A stretch of DNA of 64,000 nt from Halomonas sp. GTDB lineage: Bacteria; Pseudomonadota; Gammaproteobacteria; Pseudomonadales; Halomonadaceae. A program made the position numbers and the translations under genes. Positions within the stretch are counted from its first letter, which is position 1; every line of letters begins with the position of its first letter. The stretch lies in assembly GCF_020832045.1 (NCBI RefSeq), contig NZ_JAFIFK010000062.1:25965-89964 (forward strand), written 5' to 3'. Shown one piece after another: positions 39,340-50,790 of this stretch. The notes under the pieces are model-generated. The model was not told where the DNA came from. It worked only from the letters and a program-made list of their open reading frames with translations, and made no database searches.

Positions 39340-40106
39340 TGAAAAAGCAATTGTTCGCACTGCTCTTCGCGCTGGTGCCTTTGGCGGCGATGGCCGCGCC
39401 GGCTCCGGACGTGCCCTATTCGATGACGCCGGATCTGCGCGATGAAGCGTCGCTGCAGCGGGGGATGCAGCTCTATGTCAACTATTGCATGGGCTGCCAT
39501 TCCTTGGAGCACCAGCGATTCGCGCGTGCCGCCGAGGATTTCGGAATGCCGCAGGACCTGGTCGAGGAGAACCTGATCTTCTCGTCTAGCCAGGCCTTCA
39601 ACGACCAGATGCGTATTGCCATGGAGCGTGGCGATGCCGCCAACTGGTTCGGGGCTCCGGCTCCCGACCTGACGCTGCACGGGCGTCTGCGTGGCGCCGA
39701 CTGGATCTACTCCTACCTGCTGACCTTCTATCGGGACCCCAGCCGTCCCAACGGGGTCAACAACGAGGTTTTCGACATGGTGGCGATGCCCAACGTGCTC
39801 GAGCCGCTGCAGGGCGTTCAGGAGAAGGTGTGCGCCGAGACGGACCGTCCTGTCGATGGGGCCGAACTCGACCCGCTAACCGGCAAGTATCAGTCTTGCG
39901 ACGTACTTCAAGTCACTCGTCCGGGCAGCATGGAACCGGCTGAGTTCGAGGAAGCGGTCTATGACCTGACCAACTTCCTGGCCTACGTGGGTGAGCCTTC
40001 CAAGCTGCAAGCTCAGGTGCTTGGTCCCAAGGTGTTGATCTTCATCTTCATCTTCGGTGTGCTGGCGTACCTGCTCAAGCGTGAGTACTGGCGCGACATT
40101 CACTGA
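39339..40106 (+). CDS. petC: Ubiquinol-cytochrome c reductase cytochrome c1
   Basis: 255 aa from ATG 39339, which overlaps the petB TAA. A signal peptide ends near AMAAPAP, the haem attachment site is CMGCH (50-54), and a C-terminal membrane anchor follows (PKVLIFIFIFGVLAYLL). It passes electrons to periplasmic cytochrome c. The operon ends here with a candidate terminator. Confidence 0.97.
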   Translation: MKKQLFALLFALVPLAAMAAPAPDVPYSMTPDLRDEASLQRGMQLYVNYCMGCHSLEHQRFARAAEDFGMPQDLVEENLIFSSSQAFNDQMRIAMERGDAANWFGAPAPDLTLHGRLRGADWIYSYLLTFYRDPSRPNGVNNEVFDMVAMPNVLEPLQGVQEKVCAETDRPVDGAELDPLTGKYQSCDVLQVTRPGSMEPAEFEEAVYDLTNFLAYVGEPSKLQAQVLGPKVLIFIFIFGVLAYLLKREYWRDIH

Positions 40107-40135
40107 TTCGATTGAATCGGTAGATTGTGCCGCAG

Positions 40136-40175
40136 GGGGCGTATGGTCATGAGCCATGCGCCCCTTGTGTATTTT
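40136..40175 (+). terminator. Likely terminator after petC
   Basis: GGGGCGTATGG (40136-40146) pairs with CCATGCGCCCC (40154-40164) through 11 positions including one G-T pair, with a 7-base loop, followed by the imperfect T-run TTGTGTATTTT. Confidence 0.6.
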
Positions 40176-40221
40176 CCAATGATCTAGAGCGCATGCCGTG
40201 CCCACCAGCAGGCGGGTGGCG

Positions 40222-40230
40222 TGCTATCAT
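40222..40230 (+). promoter_or_regulatory. Candidate extended -10 element for sspA
   Basis: TGCTATCAT (40222-40230) fits an extended -10 (TGn plus TATCAT) about 30 bases before the sspA ATG. No convincing -35 lies upstream. Confidence 0.35.
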
Positions 40231-40260
40231 GCTGGCTCGAATTGATGCGAGGATTGTTAC

Positions 40261-40887
40261 ATGGGTGTAGTGGCCAAGCGGTCGTCGATGATCTTCTATT
40301 CGGGAAGCGATGATCACCTCAGTCATCGTGTGCGCATCGTACTTGCTGAAAAAGGCGTGGCGGTCGATATCGTCGAGGTCAATGGCGATCAGCGCCCCGA
40401 AGAACTCGCCGACATGAACCCCTACAACAGCGTTCCGACCCTGGTCGATCGCGATCTGGTGCTCTACGAATCGAAGGTCATGATGGAGTATCTGGATGAG
40501 CGTTTCCCTCATCCGCCGCTATTGCCGGTGTATCCTGTCGCCCGTGCTCAGAGCCGGCTGTGGATGCATCGAATCGAGCGAGAGTGGTGTCCCCTGGTCG
40601 ACCAGATCGTGAGCGGTAGCAAGAAGGATGTGGAAAAGGCGCGCAAGGAACTGCGCGAAAGCCTCGTCGGAATCTCGCCCATCTTCGAGGACATGCCCTT
40701 TTTCATGAGCGAGGAGTTCTCGCTGGTCGACTGCTGTATCGCCCCGATACTCTGGCGCCTCCCGGTGCTGGGCATCGAACTACCGGACAAGCAGGTCAAG
40801 CCGCTGGTGACTTATATGGAGCGACTTTTCGAGCGCGATTCCTTCGTATCGTCCTTGAGCGAGAACGAGCGCGAAATGCGCACCTGA
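40261..40887 (+). CDS. sspA: Stringent starvation protein A
   Basis: 208 aa with a glutathione-S-transferase-like fold: thioredoxin-like N-terminal half ([47 protein letters not shown]) and a helical C-terminal half with [15 protein letters not shown]. In E. coli SspA binds RNA polymerase and helps acid and starvation response. Paired with sspB. Confidence 0.97.
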   Translation: MGVVAKRSSMIFYSGSDDHLSHRVRIVLAEKGVAVDIVEVNGDQRPEELADMNPYNSVPTLVDRDLVLYESKVMMEYLDERFPHPPLLPVYPVARAQSRLWMHRIEREWCPLVDQIVSGSKKDVEKARKELRESLVGISPIFEDMPFFMSEEFSLVDCCIAPILWRLPVLGIELPDKQVKPLVTYMERLFERDSFVSSLSENEREMRT

Positions 40888-40936
40888 ACCTGGCGTCGGG
40901 CTGTCCGACGCCGTCGCAATGGAGGAGGGCAGAACC

Positions 40937-41401
40937 ATGTTGTCGAGCCGTCCCTATCTTGCCCGGGGGCTCTATGAATGGCTCCTGGACAATCAGCACA
41001 CGCCCTACATCGTGGTGGATGCCGAGCAGCCCGGAGTGAGCGTGCCGCGTCAGTTCGTGCAAAATGGCCAGATCGTACTGAATGTGGGTCCCACGGCCGT
41101 GCGGGACCTGCAGATAGAAAACGATGCCATCTACTTCCATGCCCGTTTCGGGGGGCAGCCGATGCAGGTGGTGGTACCGATGCCGGCGCTGGTGGCCATC
41201 TACGCCAAGGAGAACGGCGTGGGTATGGTATTCGGGCATGAGCCAAGCATGCCGGTGCCGGAGGAAGAAGGGTCTACGCCCGAGGGCAAGCCCGAGCTCA
41301 GCAGTGTCGACTCGGAGCAGGATTCGTCGACAAAGCCCGGTAGCGACAAGGGCAAGGGTGCGAAGCCGCGGAAGCGACCCTCACTGCGGGTGATAAAGTA
41401 G
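40937..41401 (+). CDS. sspB: ClpXP protease specificity-enhancing factor SspB
   Basis: 154 aa from ATG 40937, preceded by GGAGGAGGG; an ATG at 40919 would add six residues. It starts MLSSRPYLARGLYEWLLDN, then a long low-complexity linker (about 105-145) ends in RPSLRVIK, the ClpX-tethering tail. SspB delivers ssrA-tagged proteins to ClpXP. Confidence 0.97.
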   Translation: MLSSRPYLARGLYEWLLDNQHTPYIVVDAEQPGVSVPRQFVQNGQIVLNVGPTAVRDLQIENDAIYFHARFGGQPMQVVVPMPALVAIYAKENGVGMVFGHEPSMPVPEEEGSTPEGKPELSSVDSEQDSSTKPGSDKGKGAKPRKRPSLRVIK

Positions 41402-41428
41402 TCGGGTTCCCCTCGGTGGCGATGCTTG

Positions 41429-41465
41429 AAAAAGAACGGCAGGTCTTTGACCTGCCGTTCTTTTT
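41429..41465. terminator. Bidirectional terminator between sspB and dolP
   Basis: AAAAAGAACGGCAGGTC (41429-41445) and GACCTGCCGTTCTTTTT (41449-41465) form a 17-bp perfect stem with a 3-base loop and A/T tracts on both sides. It lies in the convergent gap and can stop transcription from both directions. Confidence 0.92.
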
Positions 41466-41489
41466 GGCGACTTCGTGAATGCGCGACGA

Positions 41490-42068
41490 TTAGTCGAGGT
41501 AGTCGAAGACTTTCACGATTCGCTGTATGCCGCCGACTTCGCTGACGGCATTGACGATGCGATCCGCTTCGGCTCGCCTCACGATCCCCATGATGTACAC
41601 TGTCGCGTTCTCGGTCACGAAACGTAGCCGGCTGGTGTCGATGTTCTGGTCGGCAGCCAGCGTGGTGCGGATGCGCGTATTGATCCAGGTATCGGAGAGA
41701 CGTTGGCTTGCCGGAAGATTGGCGGCAACCGACAGTTCGTTATGCACGTCGCGTACGTTACGCACCTCCATTGCCACCTCGGTGGCCGTACGCTTGAGCT
41801 CCTCGCTGGGCACCTGGCCGGTGAGCAGGACGATGCCGTTGTAACTGTCGACGTTGATGCGTGCATCGCCGAGTCGCGCATCGGTGCGTCTCAGATTGTG
41901 CCCGATCTTGGTCTCGATGCTTTCATCTTCCACCTGGGCGCCGAGCGTGCGCTTGCCGTAGTTTTCATCGATAGTGCCTGGATTGGCCACACCGGTAACG
42001 GTGGTGCAGCCTCCCAGGGTCAGGGCGAGAGTGGCCAGAATGGCGGCGATCAGTCTTGTCGAGGTCAT
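41490..42068 (-). CDS. dolP: BON-domain outer-membrane lipoprotein DolP
   Basis: 192 aa from ATG 42066-42068. The lipobox ends TLGGC with the lipidated cysteine at C21. Two BON domains follow (about 47-115 and 125-190), with DARINVDSYNGIVLLTGQV and FVTENATVYIMGIV. DolP (YraP) supports outer-membrane integrity and BAM function in E. coli. It lies 4 bases after diaA, the usual order. Confidence 0.95.
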   Translation of the reverse strand: MTSTRLIAAILATLALTLGGCTTVTGVANPGTIDENYGKRTLGAQVEDESIETKIGHNLRRTDARLGDARINVDSYNGIVLLTGQVPSEELKRTATEVAMEVRNVRDVHNELSVAANLPASQRLSDTWINTRIRTTLAADQNIDTSRLRFVTENATVYIMGIVRRAEADRIVNAVSEVGGIQRIVKVFDYLD

Positions 42069-42072
42069 AGGA

Positions 42073-43053
<981 letters not shown>

Positions 43054-43070
<17 letters not shown>

Positions 43071-44808
43071 TGTCGAGCAGGTCGAAGGTCAGGATGGGGC
43101 GGGGCACGCCGCGCTCGAAGCGCGCCCACGGCAGCCGGCGCTCGATGCGCCCGTCACGGCCGGGGACCAGCAGTCCGGTGGCGCCGAAGAGTTCGCTTTC
43201 GGGCAGCACCTGGAACTGTGGCAGCCGGCGTGCCAATTCGTAGGCGTCGACCCCCATCGCCATAAGTCGGAAGGTAGAAGGGTCGGAGTCCGCCTGAAGC
43301 TCACGGAAGCTGTCCAGGTAGGGCAGGGCTTCTACGCCGCCCACTGCGGCATCCGGAATCTGCCAGGGAATGTCGAGGAAGTAGACGTCATCCAGGTCGT
43401 GATCCAGAAGTGGCTGTGGGCGCCCTTCGAAGAGATGCGAGGTGGCATAGATGGGCAGGTTGGCCGCGTCGAAGTAGTCGAGGGTCGGCGGTACCTGGCG
43501 GGCGTAGCTGGGCAAGGCGAGCAGGAACAGCATGTCCGGGCGGCCGCCGCTGAGAACGCGACGGGTGCTCTCGGTGGCCGAGCCATTGGGGTCATAGGCC
43601 ACGGCATTGGTGATGATGCCGTCGCGGCTGCGCCACTCCTCCTCGAAGGCGCGGCCGACCCTTGTGCCCCATTCATTGTTGGGTACCAGCAGCGCACTGC
43701 GGCGATGCCCATCCTCATGGGCACGCCTTGCCACTTGGCGCGCTTCGTCCTCGGCCGACAGACCGTACTGGAACAGGCCGTTGGCGTTGTTGCCGGGACC
43801 CGCACCGTAGTTGAGCGCCAGCGTCGGCAGGGGCACGCTGTCGCGCGCCTCGAGTTCGCTCACCTGGTCCTTGTCGAGCGGGCCGATGACGACCTGCGCT
43901 CCGAGATTGCGTGCTTCCTGATAAAGTGCATCGAGATTGCCGCTGCTGGCATCGATGAACGAGAGTCTCACTCCGCCGTTGCGCTCGGCGCTGTGGCGTT
44001 GATGGATGCGGATGCCGGCACGAATCGATTCGGCGGCGCTGGCCAAGGGGCCGCTATCGGGCAGGAAGATGGCAATGTGGCGTATTTCCTGGCCGCGCAG
44101 GTCGCGCAGGGCGAGCAGTTCGGCAGGTACGTTGCGGGCAGCGGGGTGCTGGGCATTGCGCTCACGCCATGTCTCCAGTGCTGCGAGCGCTCGCTCGATA
44201 TCGCCATCGCTTTCGCGCACCAGACTGACGAGTCCTAACCAGCCCAGGGTAAGTTCGTCGGCACCCTCGCGCAGGCTTGCCAGCTCGCTGGCGTCGAGTC
44301 GTGAGAGTGAGCTCCAAATGGGGTCGTTGAGCGCGTCCTGCTCGGTGCGTGCCTGAACGTACATCAGCATGGCGGCAGCGGCACGATGCTCATCCACCTG
44401 TCCCAGGGCGCGGCCTTTGCGCTCACGCAGGATCAAGCCGGCGTCGCGTGGGAGATCGATCTCCTCGATGAGCTGGCCGGCTTGGATAACGGCCCAGGGC
44501 TCTCCCAGCTCTTCACCAAGTTCGGAAAGTAGCATCGCCCACTGCAGCCGGTACTCATCGGAAAGCCGGGCGTCGTCGATCTCGCTGGCGATCTGCAATG
44601 CCTGTGTGCGTTGCCCTTGGCGTGCTAGGATATCGGCCGCCTCGAGCCTGCTTAAGGCTGCTTGCTCCGGTGCTTGCTGTTCGGCTTGTTCCAGCAGAGA
44701 TCTCGGGTCGTCCTCGGGTACACGCTCGACGATGCCGGGCGGTGCACAGCCGGCAACCAGAAGGGCGAGGAGCACGGTGGCCAGCAGGCCGCGGGGGAAA
44801 TTCAGCAT
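43054..44808 (-). CDS. lpoA: Penicillin-binding protein activator LpoA
   Basis: 584 aa from ATG 44806-44808. The lipobox is LLVAGC with C21. The N-terminal half (about 40-260) is helical and TPR-like; the C-terminal half is a periplasmic-binding-protein-like fold with HIAIFLPDSGPLASAAESIRAG and VVIGPLDKDQV. LpoA spans from the outer membrane to stimulate PBP1a. It is shorter than E. coli LpoA (678 aa), mainly in the linker. It is divergent from rsmI. Confidence 0.94.
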
Positions 44809-44911
44809 CTTTCCATCCTTGTCTACAGGGTTAAAGGCGGTGCAGACCTTCCTCTGAGCCTGGCAATCAATCACGTTGGGCCAAGCCCGACAGTTTCCCT
44901 GAGGAGCCGCC

Positions 44912-45769
44912 ATGTCCAACAGTCATCTAGGTACATTGTACGTGGTCGCCACGCCGATTGGGAATCTGGAAGACTTGAGTCCCAGGGCGGCCAGGGTATT
45001 GGGTGAGGTGGCAGTGGTAGCGGCCGAGGATACACGCCATACCTCGCGCCTATTGCGTCACCTGGGATTGTCGGTCCCCATGCTGTCGCTTCATGAGCAT
45101 AACGAGGCGGCGAGAGTCGAGCAGCTCGACCAGCGCCTGCTGCGGGGCGAGAACGTGGCATTGGTCAGCGATGCCGGAACGCCCTTGATCAGCGATCCGG
45201 GCTTCGTGCTGGTGCGTGAGCTGCGCGCGCGCCAGCGACGTATCGTTCCGCTACCCGGGGCCTGTGCGTTGGTGACGGCGCTGAGCGCAGCGGGGCTGCC
45301 GACCGACCGGTTTCTGTTTCAGGGCTTTCTTCCGGCCAAGGCCGGGGCGCGGCGGCAGCGCCTGGAAGCGCTTGAGCTACGCGAGGAGACGCTGGTGTTC
45401 TACGAGTCGCCGCATCGCATACGCGACACCCTGCAGGAGATAGCCACGTCCCTCGGGGAGCGGCGGGTCGTGCTGGCGCGAGAGCTGACGAAGACATTCG
45501 AAACCTTCCTCGATGGTACGGCCGGATTCTTGCTGGAGCTCATGGCGGCCGACCCGGACCAGGCTCGCGGGGAATTCGTGATCATGGTGGAAGGTGCCGT
45601 CGTGCGGGGTAGTGTCGACGCTGCCAGTCTCGAAGCAAATGCCTTGCTCGAGGCGCTGCTGGACGAAGGGGTGGGGGTGAAGCAGGCTGCGGCTGTGGCG
45701 GCACGCCTGATGGGCGGGGCGAAGAAGACGTGGTATGCCCAGGCCCAAACGCTCAAGGAGACGCGTTGA
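44912..45769 (+). CDS. rsmI: 16S rRNA (cytidine1402-2'-O)-methyltransferase RsmI
   Basis: 285 aa, a tetrapyrrole-methylase-type fold with LYVVATPIGNLEDLSPRA, AEDTRHTSRLL and LVSDAGTPLISDPG. It methylates C1402 in the decoding centre together with RsmH, whose gene lies just beyond rnpB. A GAGGAG site precedes the ATG. It is divergent from lpoA. Confidence 0.97.
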   Translation: MSNSHLGTLYVVATPIGNLEDLSPRAARVLGEVAVVAAEDTRHTSRLLRHLGLSVPMLSLHEHNEAARVEQLDQRLLRGENVALVSDAGTPLISDPGFVLVRELRARQRRIVPLPGACALVTALSAAGLPTDRFLFQGFLPAKAGARRQRLEALELREETLVFYESPHRIRDTLQEIATSLGERRVVLARELTKTFETFLDGTAGFLLELMAADPDQARGEFVIMVEGAVVRGSVDAASLEANALLEALLDEGVGVKQAAAVAARLMGGAKKTWYAQAQTLKETR

Positions 45770-45786
45770 TACGGCGCGGAAAGACA

Positions 45787-45815
45787 TTGAGAGGCCTCGG
45801 GCACGCTGGTATTCT
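45787..45815 (+). promoter_or_regulatory. rnpB promoter
   Basis: TTGAGA (45787-45792) and TATTCT (45810-45815) are separated by exactly 17 bases, with an extended TGG before the -10. The predicted start at about 45822 coincides with the 5' end deduced from the RNase P RNA stem P1. Confidence 0.75.
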
Positions 45816-45821
45816 TGCGCT

Positions 45822-46183
<362 letters not shown>

Positions 46184-46249
46184 TAATCAAACCTTTCGCG
46201 TCTGGTCGAACGGATGCGTCCATGAAAGTTCGAGAGATCAGGAAAGCGC

Positions 46250-47206
46250 ATGCCGCCATCCGCAGCAGAACCGAGCCGAGATGGCTTCCGTCATGCCAGC
46301 GTGCTACTGGATGGTGCCGTGGATGCTCTCGTTCACGCACCCAGTGGCCATTACCTTGACGGCACCTTCGGCCGCGGTGGGCATTCCCGTGCCATCCTCC
46401 AGCGATTGGATGCGCAGGGCAGCCTGCTTGCCATCGATCGTGACCCGCAGGCCGTCGCCGAGGCGAGGGCGCTGACCGATCCGCGCTTTACCATCGAACA
46501 GGGTGAATTCGCCAATCTTGGTCAGATCGCGCGTCGCCACGGACTGCACGGTCAATTGGCTGGGATTCTGCTCGATGTGGGTGTTTCCTCACCGCAGTTG
46601 GATGACCCGGAACGAGGCTTCAGCTTTCTGCGAGACGGCCCGCTCGACATGCGCATGGACCCCAGTCAGGGTGAGAGTGCGGCCGACTGGCTCGCTCGTG
46701 CCCGTGAAGGCGATATCGCTCAGGTCTTCAAGACCTATGGTGAAGAGCGCTATGCCAAGCGCTTGGCCCGTGCGGTAGTGGCGCGGCGTTCGGAAAGCCC
46801 CTTTCTGCGCACCGCCGATCTGGCCGAGGTGCTCAAGGTGGCTCATCCGGCTTGGGAGAAAGGCAAGCATCCGGCCACGCGGGCCTTTCAGGCGCTGCGC
46901 ATCCATGTGAACGGTGAGCTCGAACAGCTGGATGCGGCGCTTGTTGAGGCGTTGGAAGCGCTGGCGCCGGGCGGACACCTGGTGGTAATCAGCTTTCACT
47001 CCCTTGAGGATCGTCGCGTAAAGCGCTTTATACGTGAGCACGTGCGTGGCGATACCGATCTTCCGCGAGGCGTTCCCGTGCGTGACGAGCAACTGGCCAA
47101 GCGTTTGGAGATGCTGGGCAAGGCGCAGCGGCCTTCGGCGTCTGAAGTCGAAGCCAATCCCCGTGCGCGCAGCGCTGTCATGCGCGCTGCGCGCAAGTTG
47201 ACCTGA
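46250..47206 (+). CDS. rsmH: 16S rRNA (cytosine1402-N4)-methyltransferase RsmH
   Basis: 318 aa from ATG 46250 with AGGAA upstream. Conserved segments [29 protein letters not shown] and [20 protein letters not shown] mark the SAM-dependent methyltransferase. It heads the dcw cluster; no mraZ precedes it. It modifies the same 16S nucleotide as RsmI. ftsL follows 11 bases after its stop. Confidence 0.98.
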   Translation: MPPSAAEPSRDGFRHASVLLDGAVDALVHAPSGHYLDGTFGRGGHSRAILQRLDAQGSLLAIDRDPQAVAEARALTDPRFTIEQGEFANLGQIARRHGLHGQLAGILLDVGVSSPQLDDPERGFSFLRDGPLDMRMDPSQGESAADWLARAREGDIAQVFKTYGEERYAKRLARAVVARRSESPFLRTADLAEVLKVAHPAWEKGKHPATRAFQALRIHVNGELEQLDAALVEALEALAPGGHLVVISFHSLEDRRVKRFIREHVRGDTDLPRGVPVRDEQLAKRLEMLGKAQRPSASEVEANPRARSAVMRAARKLT

Positions 47207-47217
47207 GAGCCGACGTC

Positions 47218-47544
47218 ATGCAAGGACGCCTGTCGCCCCGGATGTTGCGAGCCGCCTGGTCGCCGGAAAGACGCCCCAGCTGGCGTCTGCTGCTGGTCAT
47301 CGGCCTGGTCCTGGCATGTCTCATCAGTGCCATGGTGGTGGTCGGTACCAGCCACCAGACACGTACCCAGTATGCGCGCCTCCAGCAGCTCGAACGAGAG
47401 AGAGACCAGTTGCAGACCGAATGGGGTCAGCTGTTGCTGGAGGAGAGCGCTTGGTCGTCACCGGCACGTATCGAGCGCCTGGCCGTCGAGCGGCTCGAGA
47501 TGCGCCTGCCCCATGTCAATGAAGTCGAGGTCATCCGGCCATGA
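47218..47544 (+). CDS. ftsL: Cell division protein FtsL
   Basis: 108 aa: short cytoplasmic start, one membrane helix (LLLVIGLVLACLISAMVVVG) and a periplasmic coiled coil (QYARLQQLERERDQLQTEWGQLLLEE). Size and position between rsmH and ftsI fit FtsL, which forms the FtsQLB complex. Its stop overlaps ftsI (ATGA). Confidence 0.95.
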   Translation: MQGRLSPRMLRAAWSPERRPSWRLLLVIGLVLACLISAMVVVGTSHQTRTQYARLQQLERERDQLQTEWGQLLLEESAWSSPARIERLAVERLEMRLPHVNEVEVIRP

Positions 47545-49250
47545 GTACGGATGTTCGCAGTGGTGTTTCCCCCCGTCGCCGTCCGCCTAGCGCCCCCATG
47601 GGCGGGCTACGCTACTACATCGTGCTGGGCGCCGTGTTCTTGGGGCTGCTGTTGCTGGCCGGGCGTATCGTGACCCTGCATGTCTTCGACCGACCGTTTC
47701 TCCAGGGGCAGGGGGATGCCAGGATTCTGCGCACAGAATCGCTCACGGCTCACCGCGGCATGATCACCGACCGCAACGGAGAGCCGCTGGCCATCTCCAC
47801 GCCGGTGGTGACGCTCTGGGCCAACCCCCAGGAGATTCCCGAAGACCGCATTCAGAGGCTGATGCTGTCTCAGGCGCTGGGGATGGAACTGGACGATCTG
47901 GATGCCCGGCTGGAACGCTTTTCCCAGCGGGAGTTCATGTACCTGCGCCGTCAGCTCACGCCGGTTGCCGCCCAGCGGGTACTCGACCTGCGCGTTCCCG
48001 GGGTTTATCCGCAGCATGAATACAAGCGCTACTATCCTGCGGGCGAAGTGGTGGCCCAGTTACTGGGCGTGACCAATGTCGACGACATGGGGCAGGAAGG
48101 GGTCGAGCTCGCTTACCAGCCCTATCTGGCCGGCACTCCTGGCCAGCGGCGGGTCATCAAGGACCGCCGTGGCCGTCTGGTACGAGACCTGGCGGTTCTG
48201 CGTGAGGCTCAGCCCGGCGGCGAGCTGACGCTGGCCATCGATCAGCGCCTGCAGTACATGGCCTATCGCGAGCTCAAGGCGGCGGTTGCCGAGCACGATG
48301 CCGATGGTGGTGTCGTCGTAATGATGGATGCCCGCACCGGAGAAGTGTTGGCCATGGCCAACCAGCCTTCCTATAACCCCAACAACCGTGCCGGCCTTGA
48401 CCCGCGTGGGCTTCGCAACCAGGCGGTGGTCGACGTCTTCGAGCCCGGTTCGGTGGTCAAGCCGCTGGCCATGGCGGCAATCATGGAGAGCGGTCGCTTC
48501 GACAGCGATGTCGTGGTCGACACCTCGCCGGGCTGGATGCGCATCGACCGTTTCACCATTCGTGATATTCGCAATTACGGGCGTCTGGACCTGGCAGGAA
48601 TTCTCGAAAAGTCATCTAACATCGGCATGTCGAGGCTGGTGCTGGAGCTCGACGATCCGCTGGTGCCAGACCTCTACCGGCGGCTTGGGTTCGGGCAGAG
48701 CACCGATACCGGCTTTCCCGGTGAAGCGGTAGGCCACATGCCAGCCCCGGTGCGCTGGTCGCGCAGCCAATGGGCAGCGCTCTCCTACGGCTACGGGCTT
48801 TCGGTTTCCGCCCTTCAGCTGGCCAGTGCCTACACGGCATTGGCCAATGGCGGTGTGCGCATGCCGCCTTCGCTGCTCAAGCTGGACGAAGCGCCGGTGG
48901 GTGAGCCTGCCATCGATCCCCAGGTGGCTCACGAGCTGCTGCGTATCATGGAGCAGTCGGTGCAGCCGACTACCGGAGGGCGGCGTGCCGCCGTACCGGG
49001 CTACCGTGTTGCAGGCAAGACCGGTACAGTACGCAAGACTTCGGTAGGGGGCTATGAAGAGAATGCTTATCGCAGCCTCTTCGCTGGCGTTGCACCGGTT
49101 TCCGATCCGCGCATTGTCACCATCGTTATGATCGACCACCCCCGTGCCGGCGATTTCTTCGGGGGTGCCGTGGCGGCTCCGGTGTTCTCCCGTGTTACCG
49201 GCAGCGCCTTGCGCTTGCTCGATGTGCCACCGGACCAGCGAACCCGATGA
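47541..49250 (+). CDS. ftsI: Division-specific peptidoglycan transpeptidase FtsI (PBP3)
   Basis: 569 aa. A membrane anchor (about 24-45) leads into the PBP dimerisation domain (RTESLTAHRGMITDRNGEPLA) and the transpeptidase domain. Active-site motifs are SVVK (S304-K307), SSN (358-360) and KTG (493-495). It cross-links septal peptidoglycan with FtsW and is a target of beta-lactams. Confidence 0.98.
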   Translation: MSTDVRSGVSPRRRPPSAPMGGLRYYIVLGAVFLGLLLLAGRIVTLHVFDRPFLQGQGDARILRTESLTAHRGMITDRNGEPLAISTPVVTLWANPQEIPEDRIQRLMLSQALGMELDDLDARLERFSQREFMYLRRQLTPVAAQRVLDLRVPGVYPQHEYKRYYPAGEVVAQLLGVTNVDDMGQEGVELAYQPYLAGTPGQRRVIKDRRGRLVRDLAVLREAQPGGELTLAIDQRLQYMAYRELKAAVAEHDADGGVVVMMDARTGEVLAMANQPSYNPNNRAGLDPRGLRNQAVVDVFEPGSVVKPLAMAAIMESGRFDSDVVVDTSPGWMRIDRFTIRDIRNYGRLDLAGILEKSSNIGMSRLVLELDDPLVPDLYRRLGFGQSTDTGFPGEAVGHMPAPVRWSRSQWAALSYGYGLSVSALQLASAYTALANGGVRMPPSLLKLDEAPVGEPAIDPQVAHELLRIMEQSVQPTTGGRRAAVPGYRVAGKTGTVRKTSVGGYEENAYRSLFAGVAPVSDPRIVTIVMIDHPRAGDFFGGAVAAPVFSRVTGSALRLLDVPPDQRTR

Positions 49251-49281
49251 ATCCTGCCTACACAACGACTGAGGTGCGTCG

Positions 49282-50790
49282 ATGCAGGTGAGTGCTTGTC
49301 GTCTCAAGGCTGCCCTGGGCCGCTGCTGGCCCAATCTTCCTCTGCGTGACATGCCGAGCCTGACGCCTTGCCGTCTGGTGCTCGACAGTCGCCGGATCGA
49401 GCCTGGCGATGTCTTCGTGGCCGTACCCGGCGTGACCAGCGATGGGCGCGACTATGTCGCCGGCGCGCTTCAGGCGGGCGCCGTGCAGGTGCTATATCAC
49501 CTGGAGCCAGGCGAGTCGATTCCAGACCATGTGCCGACACAATCGGTGCTGGGCCTGCCGTATCTGCGCCAGCGCCTGGGCGAGTTGGGGGCCTTGCTCT
49601 ACGACGTGCCCGAGACTCTCGAGCTGATTGGCGTCACCGGCACCAACGGCAAGAGCTCTGTAACGCACTATCTTGCCGAGCTGAGCGCGGCTCTTGGCAG
49701 AGAAGCCGGCCTTGTCGGTACCCTCGGAACGGGGCGGCCAGGGCGCCTTGAAGACTCCGGCCTTACCACCCCTGGGCCACTGTCGTTGCAGGCAGTCCTT
49801 GGCGATATGGCGACGGCCGGTATCGACCGAGTGGCTATGGAAGTCTCTTCACATGCCCTCGAGCAGGGGCGTCTCGATGGCTGCCGGGTGACGGCAGCGG
49901 TTTTCACCAATCTCAGTCGTGATCACCTGGATTACCATGGCAGCATGGCAGCTTATGCCGCTGCCAAGGCTCGCCTGTTTCGCCGTCCCGAGCTGTCGCT
50001 GGCCGTCGTCAATGCCAATGACGCCTTGGCACGTCTGATGTTGGCCGGACTGGCGCAGGGTGTACGCGTTCTGGCCGTGGGCGACGACCCGGCGGCGACG
50101 CTGCGTGTCATCGATTGGAAGCCAGGACCCAGTGGCCAGCTAGCCCTGATAGCGACTCCCGAGGGTGAGCACAGTCTCGAGCTGTCACTGATGGGCCGCT
50201 TCAACCTCGACAATGTGCTACTGGCGATTGCCACCCTCTATGGGCTCGGGGCGGACCTCGAGTCGCTGTTCGCCGCGGCCTCTCGACTGACCCCCGTACC
50301 CGGCCGCATGCAGCGCCTTGGCCGAGCCGGTACCCCGAGCGTGATCGTCGATTATGCGCATACCCCCGGCGCGCTCGAGAATGCGCTTGTCGCACTGCGC
50401 GACCACCTGCCCGGAGAGGGCCGCTTGTGGTGCCTGTTCGGCTGCGGTGGTGACCGTGACAGTGGCAAGCGACCGCTGATGGGAGGCGCTGCGGAACGCC
50501 ATGCCGACCGGCTAGTGATAACCGATGACAACCCTCGCAGCGAGAATCCTGCCGAAATTCGCCAGCAGATAGCGGCCGGTGTCTCGGCCGAAGCTAGGCA
50601 GCGCTGCGAGATCGTCGCTGGGCGCAGCGAGGCCATTGCCCAGACGATCGCGCAGGCCAGCGCCGAGGACGTAGTGCTGATCGCTGGCAAGGGCCATGAG
50701 ACCTACCAGGAGATCGCCGGCGTGCGCCATCCTTTCAGTGACGTTGCGGAAACCGAATCTGCGCTGTCACGCTGTGAGGTGCAGCAGTGA
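49282..50790 (+). CDS. murE: UDP-MurNAc-L-Ala-D-Glu:meso-diaminopimelate ligase
   Basis: 502 aa. The ATP loop is GTNGKSS (120-126), and the DNPR motif (416-419) that selects meso-diaminopimelate is present, so the peptidoglycan stem should carry mDAP. It adds the third residue of the stem peptide. murF overlaps its stop. Confidence 0.98.
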   Translation: MQVSACRLKAALGRCWPNLPLRDMPSLTPCRLVLDSRRIEPGDVFVAVPGVTSDGRDYVAGALQAGAVQVLYHLEPGESIPDHVPTQSVLGLPYLRQRLGELGALLYDVPETLELIGVTGTNGKSSVTHYLAELSAALGREAGLVGTLGTGRPGRLEDSGLTTPGPLSLQAVLGDMATAGIDRVAMEVSSHALEQGRLDGCRVTAAVFTNLSRDHLDYHGSMAAYAAAKARLFRRPELSLAVVNANDALARLMLAGLAQGVRVLAVGDDPAATLRVIDWKPGPSGQLALIATPEGEHSLELSLMGRFNLDNVLLAIATLYGLGADLESLFAAASRLTPVPGRMQRLGRAGTPSVIVDYAHTPGALENALVALRDHLPGEGRLWCLFGCGGDRDSGKRPLMGGAAERHADRLVITDDNPRSENPAEIRQQIAAGVSAEARQRCEIVAGRSEAIAQTIAQASAEDVVLIAGKGHETYQEIAGVRHPFSDVAETESALSRCEVQQ

